DNA of 64,000 nt from Ewingella sp049889095 (GTDB taxonomy: Bacteria; Pseudomonadota; Gammaproteobacteria; Enterobacterales; Enterobacteriaceae), in NCBI GenBank assembly GCA_049889095.1, contig JBLJFK010000001.1; one strand, written 5' to 3'. The first letter of the stretch is position 1, and every line of letters starts with the position of its first letter. The position numbers were made by a program, and so were the translations under genes. Below are positions 43,411-51,946 of this stretch, one piece after another. The notes under the pieces are model-generated. The model was given only the letters and a program-made list of their open reading frames with translations, did not search any database and had not been told where the DNA came from.

Positions 43411-44110
43411 GATGATCTTTTACCAACCCCTCATTGAGTTCCGCCAGCGTACCCTGCGCCACGTTGCGTCCGCCGTCGAGCAAGCAGAAACGGTCTGCTA
43501 CGGTGCGGATAAACGGCAGTTGGTGCCCGACCAGCAACAGGGTCAGGCTAAGATCCCGATTCAGACGGTGAATGATATTGCCCATGCTCGCCGACATTGC
43601 CGGGCTGGCATGCTCGGTTGGCTCGTCGAGGATCAGCAGCTCAGGTTCCAGCACCAGCGCCCGGCCGATCGCCAATTGCTGCTGCTGGTTTTCGTCCAGT
43701 TCTCCCGCCTTACGTGCTCCCATCTCTTTTAATAACGGAAACAGCTCATATACCTGCTCAGGAACGCGGCGGGTCTTGTTGCGCCCGGCCATCATGGCGA
43801 TTTGCAGATTTTCATCCACACTCATTTGCGAAAAGATCTGACGGCCCTGAGGTACATAACCAATGCCCATCTGCGCGCGAGTTTCCACCGGCAGATTCAA
43901 TAAACTTTGCGGCTCCTCATTGGCTGACTGCCAGGAAATGGTGCCGCTTTTAACCGGCAGGTGACCCATGATGCAGTTAATGAGCGTGGTTTTACCGACG
44001 CCATTGCGTCCGATAAGACAGGTACACTGCCCGCGATATAGTTCCAGATTGATATCCCACAGAATATGATTCTGGCCATAGTATTGATTCACCGATTTAA
44101 CGCTTAACAT
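43400..44110 (-). CDS. Orphan UrtE/LivF-like ABC ATPase with altered signature motif
   Basis: 236 residues from the ATG at 44110 (AAGGAAA Shine-Dalgarno). It begins like urea-transporter UrtE (MLSVKSVNQYYGQNHIL). Walker A GRNGVGKTTL and Walker B LLILDEPTE are intact. The ABC signature normally LSGGQQQQ reads LDENQQQQ, and the segment after Walker B (HASPAMSASMG) departs from the family. No permease or binding-protein genes are adjacent. It is either a decaying remnant of a urea/amino-acid transporter or a repurposed ATPase. Confidence 0.8.
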   Translation of the reverse strand: MLSVKSVNQYYGQNHILWDINLELYRGQCTCLIGRNGVGKTTLINCIMGHLPVKSGTISWQSANEEPQSLLNLPVETRAQMGIGYVPQGRQIFSQMSVDENLQIAMMAGRNKTRRVPEQVYELFPLLKEMGARKAGELDENQQQQLAIGRALVLEPELLILDEPTEHASPAMSASMGNIIHRLNRDLSLTLLLVGHQLPFIRTVADRFCLLDGGRNVAQGTLAELNEGLVKDHLTV

Positions 44111-44140
44111 CAGAATTTCCTTCCTTATTCCTTCTTTCAC

Positions 44141-44983
44141 TGGCCCTTTATCGGCGGTGACGTTGGGATTGATGAATATAAATTGACGACCGTTGTCATA
44201 TTTCTGACATTGACATTGACTTTGTGCTGTTAAGCCAGTTCTGAGACTGTGGGAGATCTAGCAACTCTCAGGCCAAGTTTAGGTATAACCCTCCTAAAGA
44301 GTAAGTTGCGTGAATGCAAACGGCCAGACGGTCAGCGCAGGAAAAAATGTTAATAATCCGAACTGAGCCGGACAGATATCAGATCGTTTAGTGCACTTTT
44401 CCAGTGCTGCAAGACGGTTGATTTGGTGCAATGCATTAGCGTGGTTAAGCTAAAAGATCCTCATGGGATGCACTTTTTCATTTTGCAATAACAATGGCAC
44501 AGGATATCTAGGCAAAATCTGTATATATAAAGCAGTAAAAATGGCTAAAAATAACTAAAAAACATCTCAGAGACGTTGAGGAAGATGAAAGGACGATTTT
44601 TGGCAGGTCCCGCTGTAAGCGGCGTGATGTGAGTTATCCACCATTCCTGTGGATAACCATGTGCATGAGCGGCGGGAAAGTTGCTTCAGGCGAGTCAGGA
44701 CGCGGGTTGCGCTCAGTTTGACTGGAATCTCGGCTTTTTATATAAAGTGTTATTTTTCAATAAATTAAATAAAATCAAGCTTTGTCAAATCGCTGCATCC
44801 CGACCGTGTCAATTTTCATCAGCCTGTTGTCAGAACGTTAAATTGCGCAAATACCTGGGGATAAATGTTCTGGGATGGGGAGAAAGAGGACGATCATAAA
44901 ACCTAAAAAAGTGCAGAGTGGCAATATTTCAAAAGCAAGGATGACAGTGGCTTAAAAAATGCGCGGAATTTAATCATTGGAAG
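44141..44983. other. Long non-coding region upstream of uvrB
   Basis: About 850 AT-rich bases without a supported gene. It contains paired DnaA boxes (44634-44656), an imperfect LexA-like sequence with the wrong spacing at 44519-44535, and several A/T tracts. In E. coli the region upstream of uvrB is also long and regulatory, with more than one promoter. Confidence 0.6.
44634..44656. promoter_or_regulatory. Inverted pair of DnaA boxes
   Basis: TTATCCACC (44634-44642, one mismatch) and TGTGGATAA (44648-44656, a perfect box on the minus strand) face each other with 5 bases between. DnaA boxes have been described in the E. coli uvrB control region. Confidence 0.65.
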
Positions 44984-45005
44984 CTGGTTTTATATCCAGT
45001 ATTAT
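44978..45005 (+). promoter_or_regulatory. uvrB promoter with LexA box
   Basis: TTGGAA (44978), a 16-base spacer and TATTAT (45000-45005) form the promoter. The spacer is CTGGTTTTATATCCAG (44984-44999), a symmetric CTGG-N8-CCAG variant of the LexA box CTGT-N8-ACAG. It is close to the E. coli uvrB site, which also has a CCAG half. Confidence 0.8.
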
Positions 45006-45092
45006 ATGGCTGGCAAAAATCGCGGAGTCTTCCATACTGAATCTCCTTAGCCGGTGTTGTGTGTTCCTTCTCTTCAGCCAGGTAGCCCGTCA

Positions 45093-47099
45093 ATGAGTAA
45101 AGCATTCAAACTACATTCCGATTTTAAACCGTCAGGCGATCAGCCTGAGGCTATACGTGCGCTGGAAGAGGGCCTTGAGAACGGGCTTGCGCACCAAACC
45201 TTGCTGGGTGTAACCGGTTCAGGGAAAACGTTTACCATCGCCAATGTGATTGCTGACCTCAACCGACCCACTATGGTTCTGGCACCGAACAAGACCCTGG
45301 CCGCGCAGCTTTATGGCGAGATGAAAGAGTTTTTCCCGGATAATGCCGTTGAATATTTTGTCTCTTATTATGATTACTATCAGCCAGAAGCTTATGTACC
45401 TAGTTCTGATACATTTATTGAAAAAGACGCCTCGATAAACGAACACATCGAGCAAATGCGTCTTTCTGCTACTAAAGCGTTGCTGGAACGCCGCGATGTG
45501 ATCGTTGTGGCCTCAGTTTCTGCTATTTACGGTTTGGGCGATCCGGACCTTTATCTGAAGATGATGTTGCACCTGACCAAGGGCATGATCATCGACCAGC
45601 GCGCCATCCTGCGTCGCCTGGCGGAGCTACAATATGCCCGCAACGATCAGGCTTTCCAGCGCAGTACTTTCCGCGTGCGTGGTGAAGTGATCGATGTCTT
45701 CCCGGCAGAGTCTGACGATCTGGCGCTGCGTATTGAGCTGTTTGATCAAGAAGTAGAGCGCCTCTCGCTGTTTGATCCGCTGACAGGCCAGGTACAGCAC
45801 GAAATTCCACGTTTCACCATCTATCCCAAAACACACTATGTGACGCCGCGCGAACGCATCGTGCAGGCAATAGAAGAGATCAAAGTTGAACTGGCTGACC
45901 GGCGTAAAAATTTGCTCGAAAGCAACAAACTGCTGGAGGAACAGCGCATCAGTCAGCGTACCCAGTTTGATCTGGAGATGATGAACGAGTTGGGTTACTG
46001 CTCAGGCATTGAAAACTACTCGCGCTATCTCTCAGGGCGTGGGCCGGGTGAGCCACCGCCGACGTTGTTTGACTATTTGCCGGCTGACGGCCTGCTGATT
46101 GTCGATGAGTCTCACGTCACTATTCCGCAAATTGGCGGCATGTACAAAGGTGACCGTTCGCGCAAAGAGACGCTGGTGGAGTACGGTTTCCGCCTGCCTT
46201 CGGCGCTAGACAACCGGCCGATGCGGTTTGAAGAGTTCGAATCCGCCGCGCCGCAAAGTATTTATGTCTCAGCCACACCTGGCACCTATGAGATGGAGAA
46301 GTCGGGCGACGATGTGGTTGAACAACTGGTGCGTCCGACCGGGTTGCTTGATCCGCTGATTGAAGTACGTCCGGTCGGTACGCAGGTCGACGATCTGTTG
46401 TCGGAGATCCGCAAACGCGTCGAAGTTAACGAACGTGTGCTGGTCACCACGCTCACCAAGCGTATGGCTGAGGATTTGACCGAGTATCTGGAAGAACACG
46501 GCGAGAAGGTGCGTTACCTGCACTCTGATATCGATACTGTCGAGCGTGTGGAGATCATCCGCGACTTACGTCTCGGTGAATTCGACGTGTTGGTAGGCAT
46601 CAACTTACTGCGTGAAGGGTTGGATATGCCGGAAGTATCGCTGGTGGCGATCCTTGATGCAGACAAAGAGGGCTTCCTGCGCTCCGAGCGCTCGCTGATT
46701 CAGACTATCGGCCGTGCAGCGCGTAACCTAAACGGCAAGGCCATTCTGTATGGCGACAGAATTACCAAGTCGATGGCGAAAGCCATTGACGAAACTGAGC
46801 GTCGCCGCGCCAAACAGGAAGCTTATAACATTGAGCACGGCATCACGCCGACCGGGCTGAACAAGAAGATTTCCGACATCTTGCAACTGGGTCAGCCTAA
46901 GACCAAGAAAAATAAAGATAAACGCGATGCTGCGGCGTCTGAAACCGTCAAATTGCTCACGCCAAAAGCGTTGGACCAGCGCATTAAAGAGCTTGAAAGT
47001 AAGATGTACGCCCACGCACAGAATCTGGAGTTTGAGGAAGCGGCCAATACGCGCGATGAGTTGCATGCGTTGAGAGCGCAATTTATCGCTCTCTCCTAA
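45093..47099 (+). CDS. uvrB: UvrB, nucleotide excision repair helicase subunit
   Basis: 668 residues (E. coli 673). Walker A GVTGSGKT (about 39-46), beta-hairpin region YYDYYQPEAYVPSSDT, DEAD-like DESH, helicase motifs QTIGRAARN, and a C-terminal UVR domain (about 630-668, LEFEEAANTRDEL). It verifies damage and positions UvrC. The ATG at 45093 begins MSKAFKL as in E. coli. SOS-regulated by the LexA box upstream. Confidence 0.98.
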   Translation: MSKAFKLHSDFKPSGDQPEAIRALEEGLENGLAHQTLLGVTGSGKTFTIANVIADLNRPTMVLAPNKTLAAQLYGEMKEFFPDNAVEYFVSYYDYYQPEAYVPSSDTFIEKDASINEHIEQMRLSATKALLERRDVIVVASVSAIYGLGDPDLYLKMMLHLTKGMIIDQRAILRRLAELQYARNDQAFQRSTFRVRGEVIDVFPAESDDLALRIELFDQEVERLSLFDPLTGQVQHEIPRFTIYPKTHYVTPRERIVQAIEEIKVELADRRKNLLESNKLLEEQRISQRTQFDLEMMNELGYCSGIENYSRYLSGRGPGEPPPTLFDYLPADGLLIVDESHVTIPQIGGMYKGDRSRKETLVEYGFRLPSALDNRPMRFEEFESAAPQSIYVSATPGTYEMEKSGDDVVEQLVRPTGLLDPLIEVRPVGTQVDDLLSEIRKRVEVNERVLVTTLTKRMAEDLTEYLEEHGEKVRYLHSDIDTVERVEIIRDLRLGEFDVLVGINLLREGLDMPEVSLVAILDADKEGFLRSERSLIQTIGRAARNLNGKAILYGDRITKSMAKAIDETERRRAKQEAYNIEHGITPTGLNKKISDILQLGQPKTKKNKDKRDAAASETVKLLTPKALDQRIKELESKMYAHAQNLEFEEAANTRDELHALRAQFIALS

Positions 47100-47216
47100 T
47101 GCTCGTCATCCTTCAAGCCACAGCGGCGTTGGCTTCCCTTGCTCGCCCGAGTCACTGACTCATGTCAGTTCATCGGGGCTTGCTCGGTTGCCGCCTTGCT
47201 GCGGCTCGAATGATTT
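47099..47216. repeat. ERIC element after uvrB
   Basis: About 118 bases with ends CGTCATCCTTCAAG and GCGGCTCGAATGATTTA and the core GCTCGCCCGAGTCACTGACT. It begins at the uvrB stop codon. Confidence 0.85.
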
Positions 47217-47297
47217 AGCGCATTGGCCTGGTAAAATACTTGTACCGTTGGGTAAACCTGATTAAGGTATGCGCCAGCAAAAATTCAGGACAAGACA

Positions 47298-47657
47298 ATG
47301 ACAACACAGCCACCGAAAGATCCCCTGCATGGCCTCACGCTGGAAGCGCTGCTGACCGCGCTGGTCGATAACTTTGGCTGGCCTGCGCTGGCTGCGCTGG
47401 TGAATATCAATTGTTTCAAAAGTGACCCGAGCATTAAGTCCAGCCTGAAGTTTCTGCGCCGTACGCCGTGGGCACGCAAAGAAGTGGAAACGCTGTATCT
47501 GGATTTTGTTGAAGGCCATCTGCGCCCGGATACTATGGTCCGCAGTAAACGTCGCACGCCGCTATCCGAGCAGAAACCGCAACAACCTAAAGTCAGCACC
47601 GCCAAACCCGCAGCGGATAGCCCGTGGAATAACCATCCGTTGACCAAAAAACCTTAA
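47298..47657 (+). CDS. VF530-family (DUF2132) small DNA-binding protein
   Basis: 119 residues. The conserved core (about 13-75, LEALLTALVDNFGWPALAAL ... SLKFLRRTPWARKEVETLYL) marks the VF530/DUF2132 family, whose structure suggests DNA binding. The C-terminal tail is Lys/Pro-rich and low-complexity. Function unknown. Its stop overlaps that of convergent ybhK by 4 bases. Confidence 0.85.
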   Translation: MTTQPPKDPLHGLTLEALLTALVDNFGWPALAALVNINCFKSDPSIKSSLKFLRRTPWARKEVETLYLDFVEGHLRPDTMVRSKRRTPLSEQKPQQPKVSTAKPAADSPWNNHPLTKKP

Positions 47658-48562
47658 GTCATCCGCTGTAGCGCCTCTTCCAGCGCTTTGCGTAGCAGCT
47701 CGCGGTCGTGACGGTAGGGAATATCGCTGGCCTCGAGCGTGGTTTGCACGATCAGTCTTTCACCGGCATCATCGATATTCACTTTAGGCCCGACGATAGC
47801 GGCATCAACGGCGCGTAGCCCGATCTGCTGTTCAATCAGCGACAGCTTGTCGTGCAGCGTCAGAGACGCGGCTGCTACGCTCAACTCTTTCCCCAGATTG
47901 CCGATGTAAACAATGTGCGCCCGGCTGCGGCGCAGTGCTTGCGTCAAATCTTTCATCAGCAGCAGTGGCATCAGGCTGGTGTAGAAACTGCCGGGGCCGA
48001 TCAGCACCAGGTCGGCTTCCTTGATGGCGAGGATTGCTTCGCGGGTCGCCATGACCTGCGGTATCAACTTCAGCTCGCGCGGGATTTGTGCCAGCTTATC
48101 CACATTCACTTCGCCATGAACCCACTCGCCGTTGGCATCCAGCGCCGCCAGATCGACCGGCTGTTCTGACATCGGGATCAGTTCGGCGTCAACTTTCAGC
48201 AGGCTGCGAACCAGATTAATGGCTTCCAGCGGGCGCACGCTAAGATGATCAAGAGCACGTAGCATCAGGTTGCCGAGATTGTGCCCAGCGAGTTCACCCT
48301 GGCCACTGAAGCGGTACTCAAACATTGCCGACGCGACGCTCGGCTCCGTGATCAACTGGTTAAGACAGTTGCGTGTATCGCCCCAGGCGATGCCGCCTTC
48401 GGAACTGCGGATGCGACCGGTTGAGCCGCCATTGTCGGTGGTGGTGACGATACCGGTCAGGCGTGAACCGAGAGTGGAGAGGGCGGACATCACCCGGCCC
48501 AGCCCATGTCCTCCGCCTAATGCCACCACGCGGTCGAGGTCGGCTAACGTGCGATTGCGCAT
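47654..48562 (-). CDS. ybhK: YbhK/YvcK, gluconeogenesis factor family
   Basis: 302 residues, the same as E. coli YbhK. A CofD-like fold with GGGHGLGRVMSAL, TTTDNGGSTGRIR and GPGSFYTSLMPLLL. YvcK in Bacillus is needed for growth on gluconeogenic carbon and for cell shape and binds UDP-sugars. The ATG at 48562 has AAGGAAA; the frame to 48595 runs into an ERIC remnant and is not conserved. Confidence 0.95.
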   Translation of the reverse strand: MRNRTLADLDRVVALGGGHGLGRVMSALSTLGSRLTGIVTTTDNGGSTGRIRSSEGGIAWGDTRNCLNQLITEPSVASAMFEYRFSGQGELAGHNLGNLMLRALDHLSVRPLEAINLVRSLLKVDAELIPMSEQPVDLAALDANGEWVHGEVNVDKLAQIPRELKLIPQVMATREAILAIKEADLVLIGPGSFYTSLMPLLLMKDLTQALRRSRAHIVYIGNLGKELSVAAASLTLHDKLSLIEQQIGLRAVDAAIVGPKVNIDDAGERLIVQTTLEASDIPYRHDRELLRKALEEALQRMT

Positions 48563-48573
48563 AAATTTCCTTG

Positions 48574-48647
48574 TACCCATCATACTTCGAACCACAGATA
48601 TATTGGCTGCTCGCCGTCGCCTTCCTGCAATTCGAATTACTTTGGTA
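48574..48647. repeat. Truncated ERIC-type repeat before ybhK
   Basis: ERIC-like ends TACCCATCATACTTCGAA and CTGCAATTCGAATTACTTTGG with much of the centre lost (74 bases). It lies immediately upstream of the ybhK ribosome binding site. Confidence 0.65.
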
Positions 48648-48821
48648 TTAATTAAATGATTTTGGGTATTAATTCATCTTGGATATTAACTAATAGTTAT
48701 ATCTTGGGATTTTACCTAATTATGCAACAAGATGTTATCTCTCAGATGCCTGAAAATATGCAGAATCACTGATAAAAAAAACGGGTTTATGCTGCGAACT
48801 GCTGCGTGACGGAGGCTAAAA

Positions 48822-48849
48822 ATCGTTATATATCAAATTTCATAACGAA
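48822..48849 (+). promoter_or_regulatory. ModE site before moaA
   Basis: ATCGTTATATA (11 of 11) and TTCATAACGAA (8 of 11), separated by 6 bases, match the ModE consensus. It lies directly upstream of a likely promoter, the position of an activator, consistent with ModE activation of moa in E. coli. Confidence 0.85.
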
Positions 48850-48856
48850 AACCGCC

Positions 48857-48886
48857 TTGTTGATATGCCTTTTACGGCGTTAGAAT
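48857..48886 (+). promoter_or_regulatory. moaA promoter
   Basis: TTGTTG (48857-48862), an 18-base spacer and TAGAAT (48881-48886). The position just after the ModE site supports it. Transcription would give a leader of about 195 bases. Confidence 0.55.
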
Positions 48887-48949
48887 GACCACTGTAACCC
48901 GTGTTTTTTCGCTGGCAATGGCCGCCGAAAAAATCAAACTCCTAGCCCT

Positions 48950-49086
48950 GAAGCCTAAGTCGTTTTTCCACTGCGGATAGTGTTAATCATCTCGCCCTGA
49001 AAAACGATAAGGTTTCCTGGCCGTGGCTTAGCCACCAGGGTGCGAGGCAGAAATGCCTGCATCTCCCGTATTTGGAAAGGTGTTAA
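48950..49086 (+). promoter_or_regulatory. Moco-type riboswitch in the moaA leader
   Basis: Hairpins: CCTG (49016-49019) / CAGG (49036-49039) enclosing GTGGC (49023-49027) / GCCAC (49031-49035), then AGGCA-GAAA-TGCCT (49045-49058) with a GNRA tetraloop, then ATCTCCCGTATTTGGAAAGG leading into the start. This closely follows, from memory, the E. coli moaA leader, which holds the Moco RNA motif. The GGAAAGG Shine-Dalgarno is part of the element, so control of translation is plausible. Confidence 0.75.
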
Positions 49087-49087
49087 G

Positions 49088-50074
49088 GTGCTTCAACTGA
49101 CCGATGCTTTTGCTCGCAAGTTTTATTACTTGCGGCTGTCTATTACTGACGTGTGCAACTTTCGTTGCACCTATTGCCTGCCTGACGGTTACAAACCGCA
49201 TGGGCACAGCAATAAAAGTTTTTTGTCTCTGGACGAAATTCGTCGCATTAGCCGCGCGTTCGCTTATTTAGGAACGGAAAAAGTGCGTCTTACCGGCGGA
49301 GAACCCTCGTTGCGCCGCGATTTTTGCGACATCATCGCTGCTGTGCGTGAAAACCCCACCATCAAAACGCTGGCCGTGACCACCAATGGTTACCGCATGG
49401 CACGCGACGTGGCCAAATGGCGCGATGCCGGGCTGACCGCCATTAACGTCAGCGTCGATAGCCTCGATGCACGCCAGTTTCACGCCATCACCGGTCAGGA
49501 TAAATTTCAGGACGTGATGAGCGGCATTGACGCGGCTTTTGAGGCGGGATTCAGCAAAGTTAAGGTCAACGCCGTGCTGATGCGCGACGTCAATCATGCC
49601 AGCCTGAATACTTTCCTCGCGTGGATCAAAACCCGTCCAATCCAGCTACGCTTTATTGAATTAATGGAAACCGGTGACGGTGGCGATCTGTTCCGCAATC
49701 ACCACGTTTCCGGCGAAGTATTACGTCAACAACTGGTCCTTCAGGGCTGGCAGTTGCAGGCTCGTGCCCGCAGCGATGGCCCCGCGCAAGTGTTCAGTCA
49801 CCCTGATTATGTCGGTGAAATCGGGCTTATCATGCCTTACGAAAAAGACTTCTGCGCCAGCTGCAACCGTCTGCGCGTATCGGCCACGGGTAACCTGCAT
49901 TTATGCCTGTTCGGTGAAGACGGTATCCCGTTGCGCGATTTGCTGGCTGACGATGCGCAGCAGGATGATCTGGTGGACAGAATTCAGGGCGGTCTGCGGC
50001 ATAAAAAGCAGACGCATTTCCTGCATGAGGGCAACACCGGACTGACGCAGAATTTATCGTTTATTGGTGGTTAA
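49088..50074 (+). CDS. moaA: MoaA, GTP 3',8-cyclase
   Basis: A 328-residue radical-SAM enzyme for the first step of molybdopterin synthesis, converting GTP to 3',8-cyclo-GTP. N-terminal cluster cysteines 23, 27 and 30 (CNFRCTYC), C-terminal cluster in FCASCNRLRVS and HLCLFG, and a terminal GG. The GTG at 49088 lies 7 bases after GGAAAGG and gives nearly the E. coli length (329). First gene of moaABCDE. Confidence 0.97.
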   Translation: MLQLTDAFARKFYYLRLSITDVCNFRCTYCLPDGYKPHGHSNKSFLSLDEIRRISRAFAYLGTEKVRLTGGEPSLRRDFCDIIAAVRENPTIKTLAVTTNGYRMARDVAKWRDAGLTAINVSVDSLDARQFHAITGQDKFQDVMSGIDAAFEAGFSKVKVNAVLMRDVNHASLNTFLAWIKTRPIQLRFIELMETGDGGDLFRNHHVSGEVLRQQLVLQGWQLQARARSDGPAQVFSHPDYVGEIGLIMPYEKDFCASCNRLRVSATGNLHLCLFGEDGIPLRDLLADDAQQDDLVDRIQGGLRHKKQTHFLHEGNTGLTQNLSFIGG

Positions 50075-50131
50075 CGCGCTCGCCGCCAACTGGCAATAGG
50101 CGGTGGTTGAGGCACGTTCAAGGAGTACAAG

Positions 50132-50644
50132 ATGAGCAAGGCCAGCAAAGATTTTCTTCCCCTTACTTTGGCAATTCTTACGGTATCTGACAGCCGTAGT
50201 GAAGCCGAAGATACTTCCGGACACTATCTGAAAGAAGCGGCGGAAGAGGCCGGGCATCGCATTGCTGCCCGGGCGATCGTAAAAGATAATTTGTATAAAA
50301 TTCGCGCCATGGTTTCCAACTGGATTGCCGATGACGCCATCCAGGTGATTCTTATCAACGGTGGCACCGGTTTTACACAGCACGACAATACGCCCGAAGC
50401 ACTCAAACCGCTGTTTGACCGTGAAATCGAAGGCTACGGGGAGTTGTTTCGCATGGTGTCGTTTGAAGAAATCGGCACCTCGACGATCCAGTCGCGGGCG
50501 CTGGCTGGCATGGCCAACCAAACAGTGATTTTTGTGATGCCCGGTTCCACCCGTGCCTGCCAGACAGCCTGGGAACACATCATCGAAGCGCAACTCGACG
50601 CCCGCAACGGCCCATGTAATTTCACTCCACACGTCAAAAAATAA
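50132..50644 (+). CDS. moaB: MoaB, molybdopterin-binding protein
   Basis: 170 residues, the E. coli length. A MogA/MoaB fold with TVSDSRSEAEDTSGHYL, NGGTGFTQHDNTPEAL and MPGSTRAC. Related to molybdopterin adenylyltransferase, although E. coli MoaB itself is not essential for cofactor synthesis. An AAGGAG Shine-Dalgarno precedes the ATG. Confidence 0.97.
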   Translation: MSKASKDFLPLTLAILTVSDSRSEAEDTSGHYLKEAAEEAGHRIAARAIVKDNLYKIRAMVSNWIADDAIQVILINGGTGFTQHDNTPEALKPLFDREIEGYGELFRMVSFEEIGTSTIQSRALAGMANQTVIFVMPGSTRACQTAWEHIIEAQLDARNGPCNFTPHVKK

Positions 50645-50651
50645 GCCTGCT

Positions 50652-51131
50652 ATGTCTACTTTTACTCATATTAATGCTTCCGGTGATGCCCATATGGTGG
50701 ACGTCTCCGGCAAAGCTGAAACCGTGCGCGAAGCTCGCGCTGAAGCCTTTGTCACCATGGCGGCGGCGACGCTGGCGATGATCGTCAACGGCAACCATCA
50801 CAAAGGTGACGTGTTCGCTACTGCACGTATCGCCGGTATTCAGGCAGCGAAAAAGACCTGGGATCTGATCCCGCTGTGCCATCCGCTGCTGCTGACCAAA
50901 GTGGAGGTCAATCTGCAGGCCGAGCCGGAACATAACCGCGTGCGTATTGAATCACGCTGCCGTCTAAGCGGTAAAACCGGTGTCGAGATGGAAGCGCTGA
51001 CTGCGGCGTCAGTTGCCGCGCTGACTATTTATGACATGTGCAAAGCCGTACAAAAAGACATGCTAATAGGTCCTATCCGCTTGCTGGAAAAATCAGGTGG
51101 CAAATCCGGCGACTTTAAGGCTGTCTCATGA
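50652..51131 (+). CDS. moaC: MoaC, cyclic pyranopterin monophosphate synthase
   Basis: 159 residues (E. coli 161). It converts 3',8-cyclo-GTP to cPMP with MoaA. GDAHMVDVSGKAETVREA, IPLCHPLLLTKVEV and GVEMEALTAASVAALTIYDM are conserved. The ATG at 50652 is 7 bases after the moaB stop; the frame is open upstream through moaB without homology. Its TGA overlaps the moaD ATG. Confidence 0.97.
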   Translation: MSTFTHINASGDAHMVDVSGKAETVREARAEAFVTMAAATLAMIVNGNHHKGDVFATARIAGIQAAKKTWDLIPLCHPLLLTKVEVNLQAEPEHNRVRIESRCRLSGKTGVEMEALTAASVAALTIYDMCKAVQKDMLIGPIRLLEKSGGKSGDFKAVS

Positions 51132-51373
51132 TAGAGATTTTATTCTTTGCGCAGGTGCGTGAACTGATTGGGGTGAACTCACTGCAACTGTCCGCTGAAT
51201 TCAGCACGGTGGAAGCGTTACGTCAGGCGCTGTGCGCACGCGGTGACCGCTGGGCGCTGGCCCTGGAGTCGGGGAAATTGCTGGTGGCGGTCAATCAAAC
51301 GCTGGTCGACACTGCTCACGTGCTGAAAGCTGGCGATGAAGTGGCTTTCTTCCCGCCGGTGACCGGAGGCTGA
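51128..51373 (+). CDS. moaD: MoaD, molybdopterin synthase sulfur-carrier subunit
   Basis: 81 residues, the E. coli length, with a ubiquitin-like fold and the C-terminal Gly-Gly (PPVTGG) that is thiocarboxylated. It donates sulfur to cPMP in the MoaD-MoaE complex. ATGA overlap with moaC. Confidence 0.96.
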   Translation: MIEILFFAQVRELIGVNSLQLSAEFSTVEALRQALCARGDRWALALESGKLLVAVNQTLVDTAHVLKAGDEVAFFPPVTGG

Positions 51374-51374
51374 T

Positions 51375-51827
51375 ATGGATATGACTAAAATTGTGGTCAA
51401 TGCCGCGCCGTTTAAGGTCGGCGACGAATACCAATGGCTGGCGCAGTCTGACGCCGATGGCGCTGTGGTGACATTCACCGGCAAAGTACGCAATCATAAC
51501 CTCGGTGATAATGTCAGCGCTTTGACGCTTGAACACTATCCCGGCATGACCGAAAAAGCACTGGCGGAGATTGTGGCTGAGGCCCGTCAACGTTGGCCGT
51601 TACAGCGGGTCTCGGTGTATCACCGTATCGGCGCGATGTATCCTGGCGATGAAATTGTGTTTGTCGGCGTCACCAGCGCACACCGTGGCATGGCGTTTGA
51701 TGCCACCGAATTCATCATGGATCACCTGAAAACCCGTGCGCCTTTCTGGAAGCGCGAAGCGACGGATCAGGGCGAACGCTGGGTCGATGCCCGCCACAGC
51801 GACCAGGACGCGGTAAATCGTTGGTAA
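51375..51827 (+). CDS. moaE: MoaE, molybdopterin synthase catalytic subunit
   Basis: 150 residues, the E. coli length. It converts cPMP to molybdopterin with MoaD. GAVVTFTGKVRNHN, LTLEHYPGMTEKAL, VYHRIGAMYPGDEIVFVGV and the catalytic lysine region KTRAPFWKRE are present. Starts one base after moaD. Confidence 0.97.
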   Translation: MDMTKIVVNAAPFKVGDEYQWLAQSDADGAVVTFTGKVRNHNLGDNVSALTLEHYPGMTEKALAEIVAEARQRWPLQRVSVYHRIGAMYPGDEIVFVGVTSAHRGMAFDATEFIMDHLKTRAPFWKREATDQGERWVDARHSDQDAVNRW

Positions 51828-51889
51828 ACTGCAACTAAAGCTTACGCTTAGCAACCGCGCAATCTGCCGGATTTATGATAATGTTATTC

Positions 51890-51908
51890 AACAGGCGGCC
51901 TGTTTTTA
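51890..51908 (+). terminator. Terminator after moaE
   Basis: AACAGG / CCTGTT stem (51890-51895, 51899-51904) with a 3-base loop followed by TTTTT. Small but well placed between moaE and ybhL. Confidence 0.6.
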
Positions 51909-51946
51909 GGGCCTAATTTTTGTCCTCCATGCAAGAGGTAATCATC

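Noticed and set aside
44494..44512. Possible sigma-54 promoter starting TGGCAC.
   Set aside because: The -12 GC is not at the required 10-base spacing from the -24 GG; the other GG/GC pairs tested nearby also fail.
44519..44535. LexA-like CTGT...GCAG upstream of uvrB.
   Set aside because: Nine bases separate the halves instead of eight, and the right half is GCAG. The site at 44984 fits much better.
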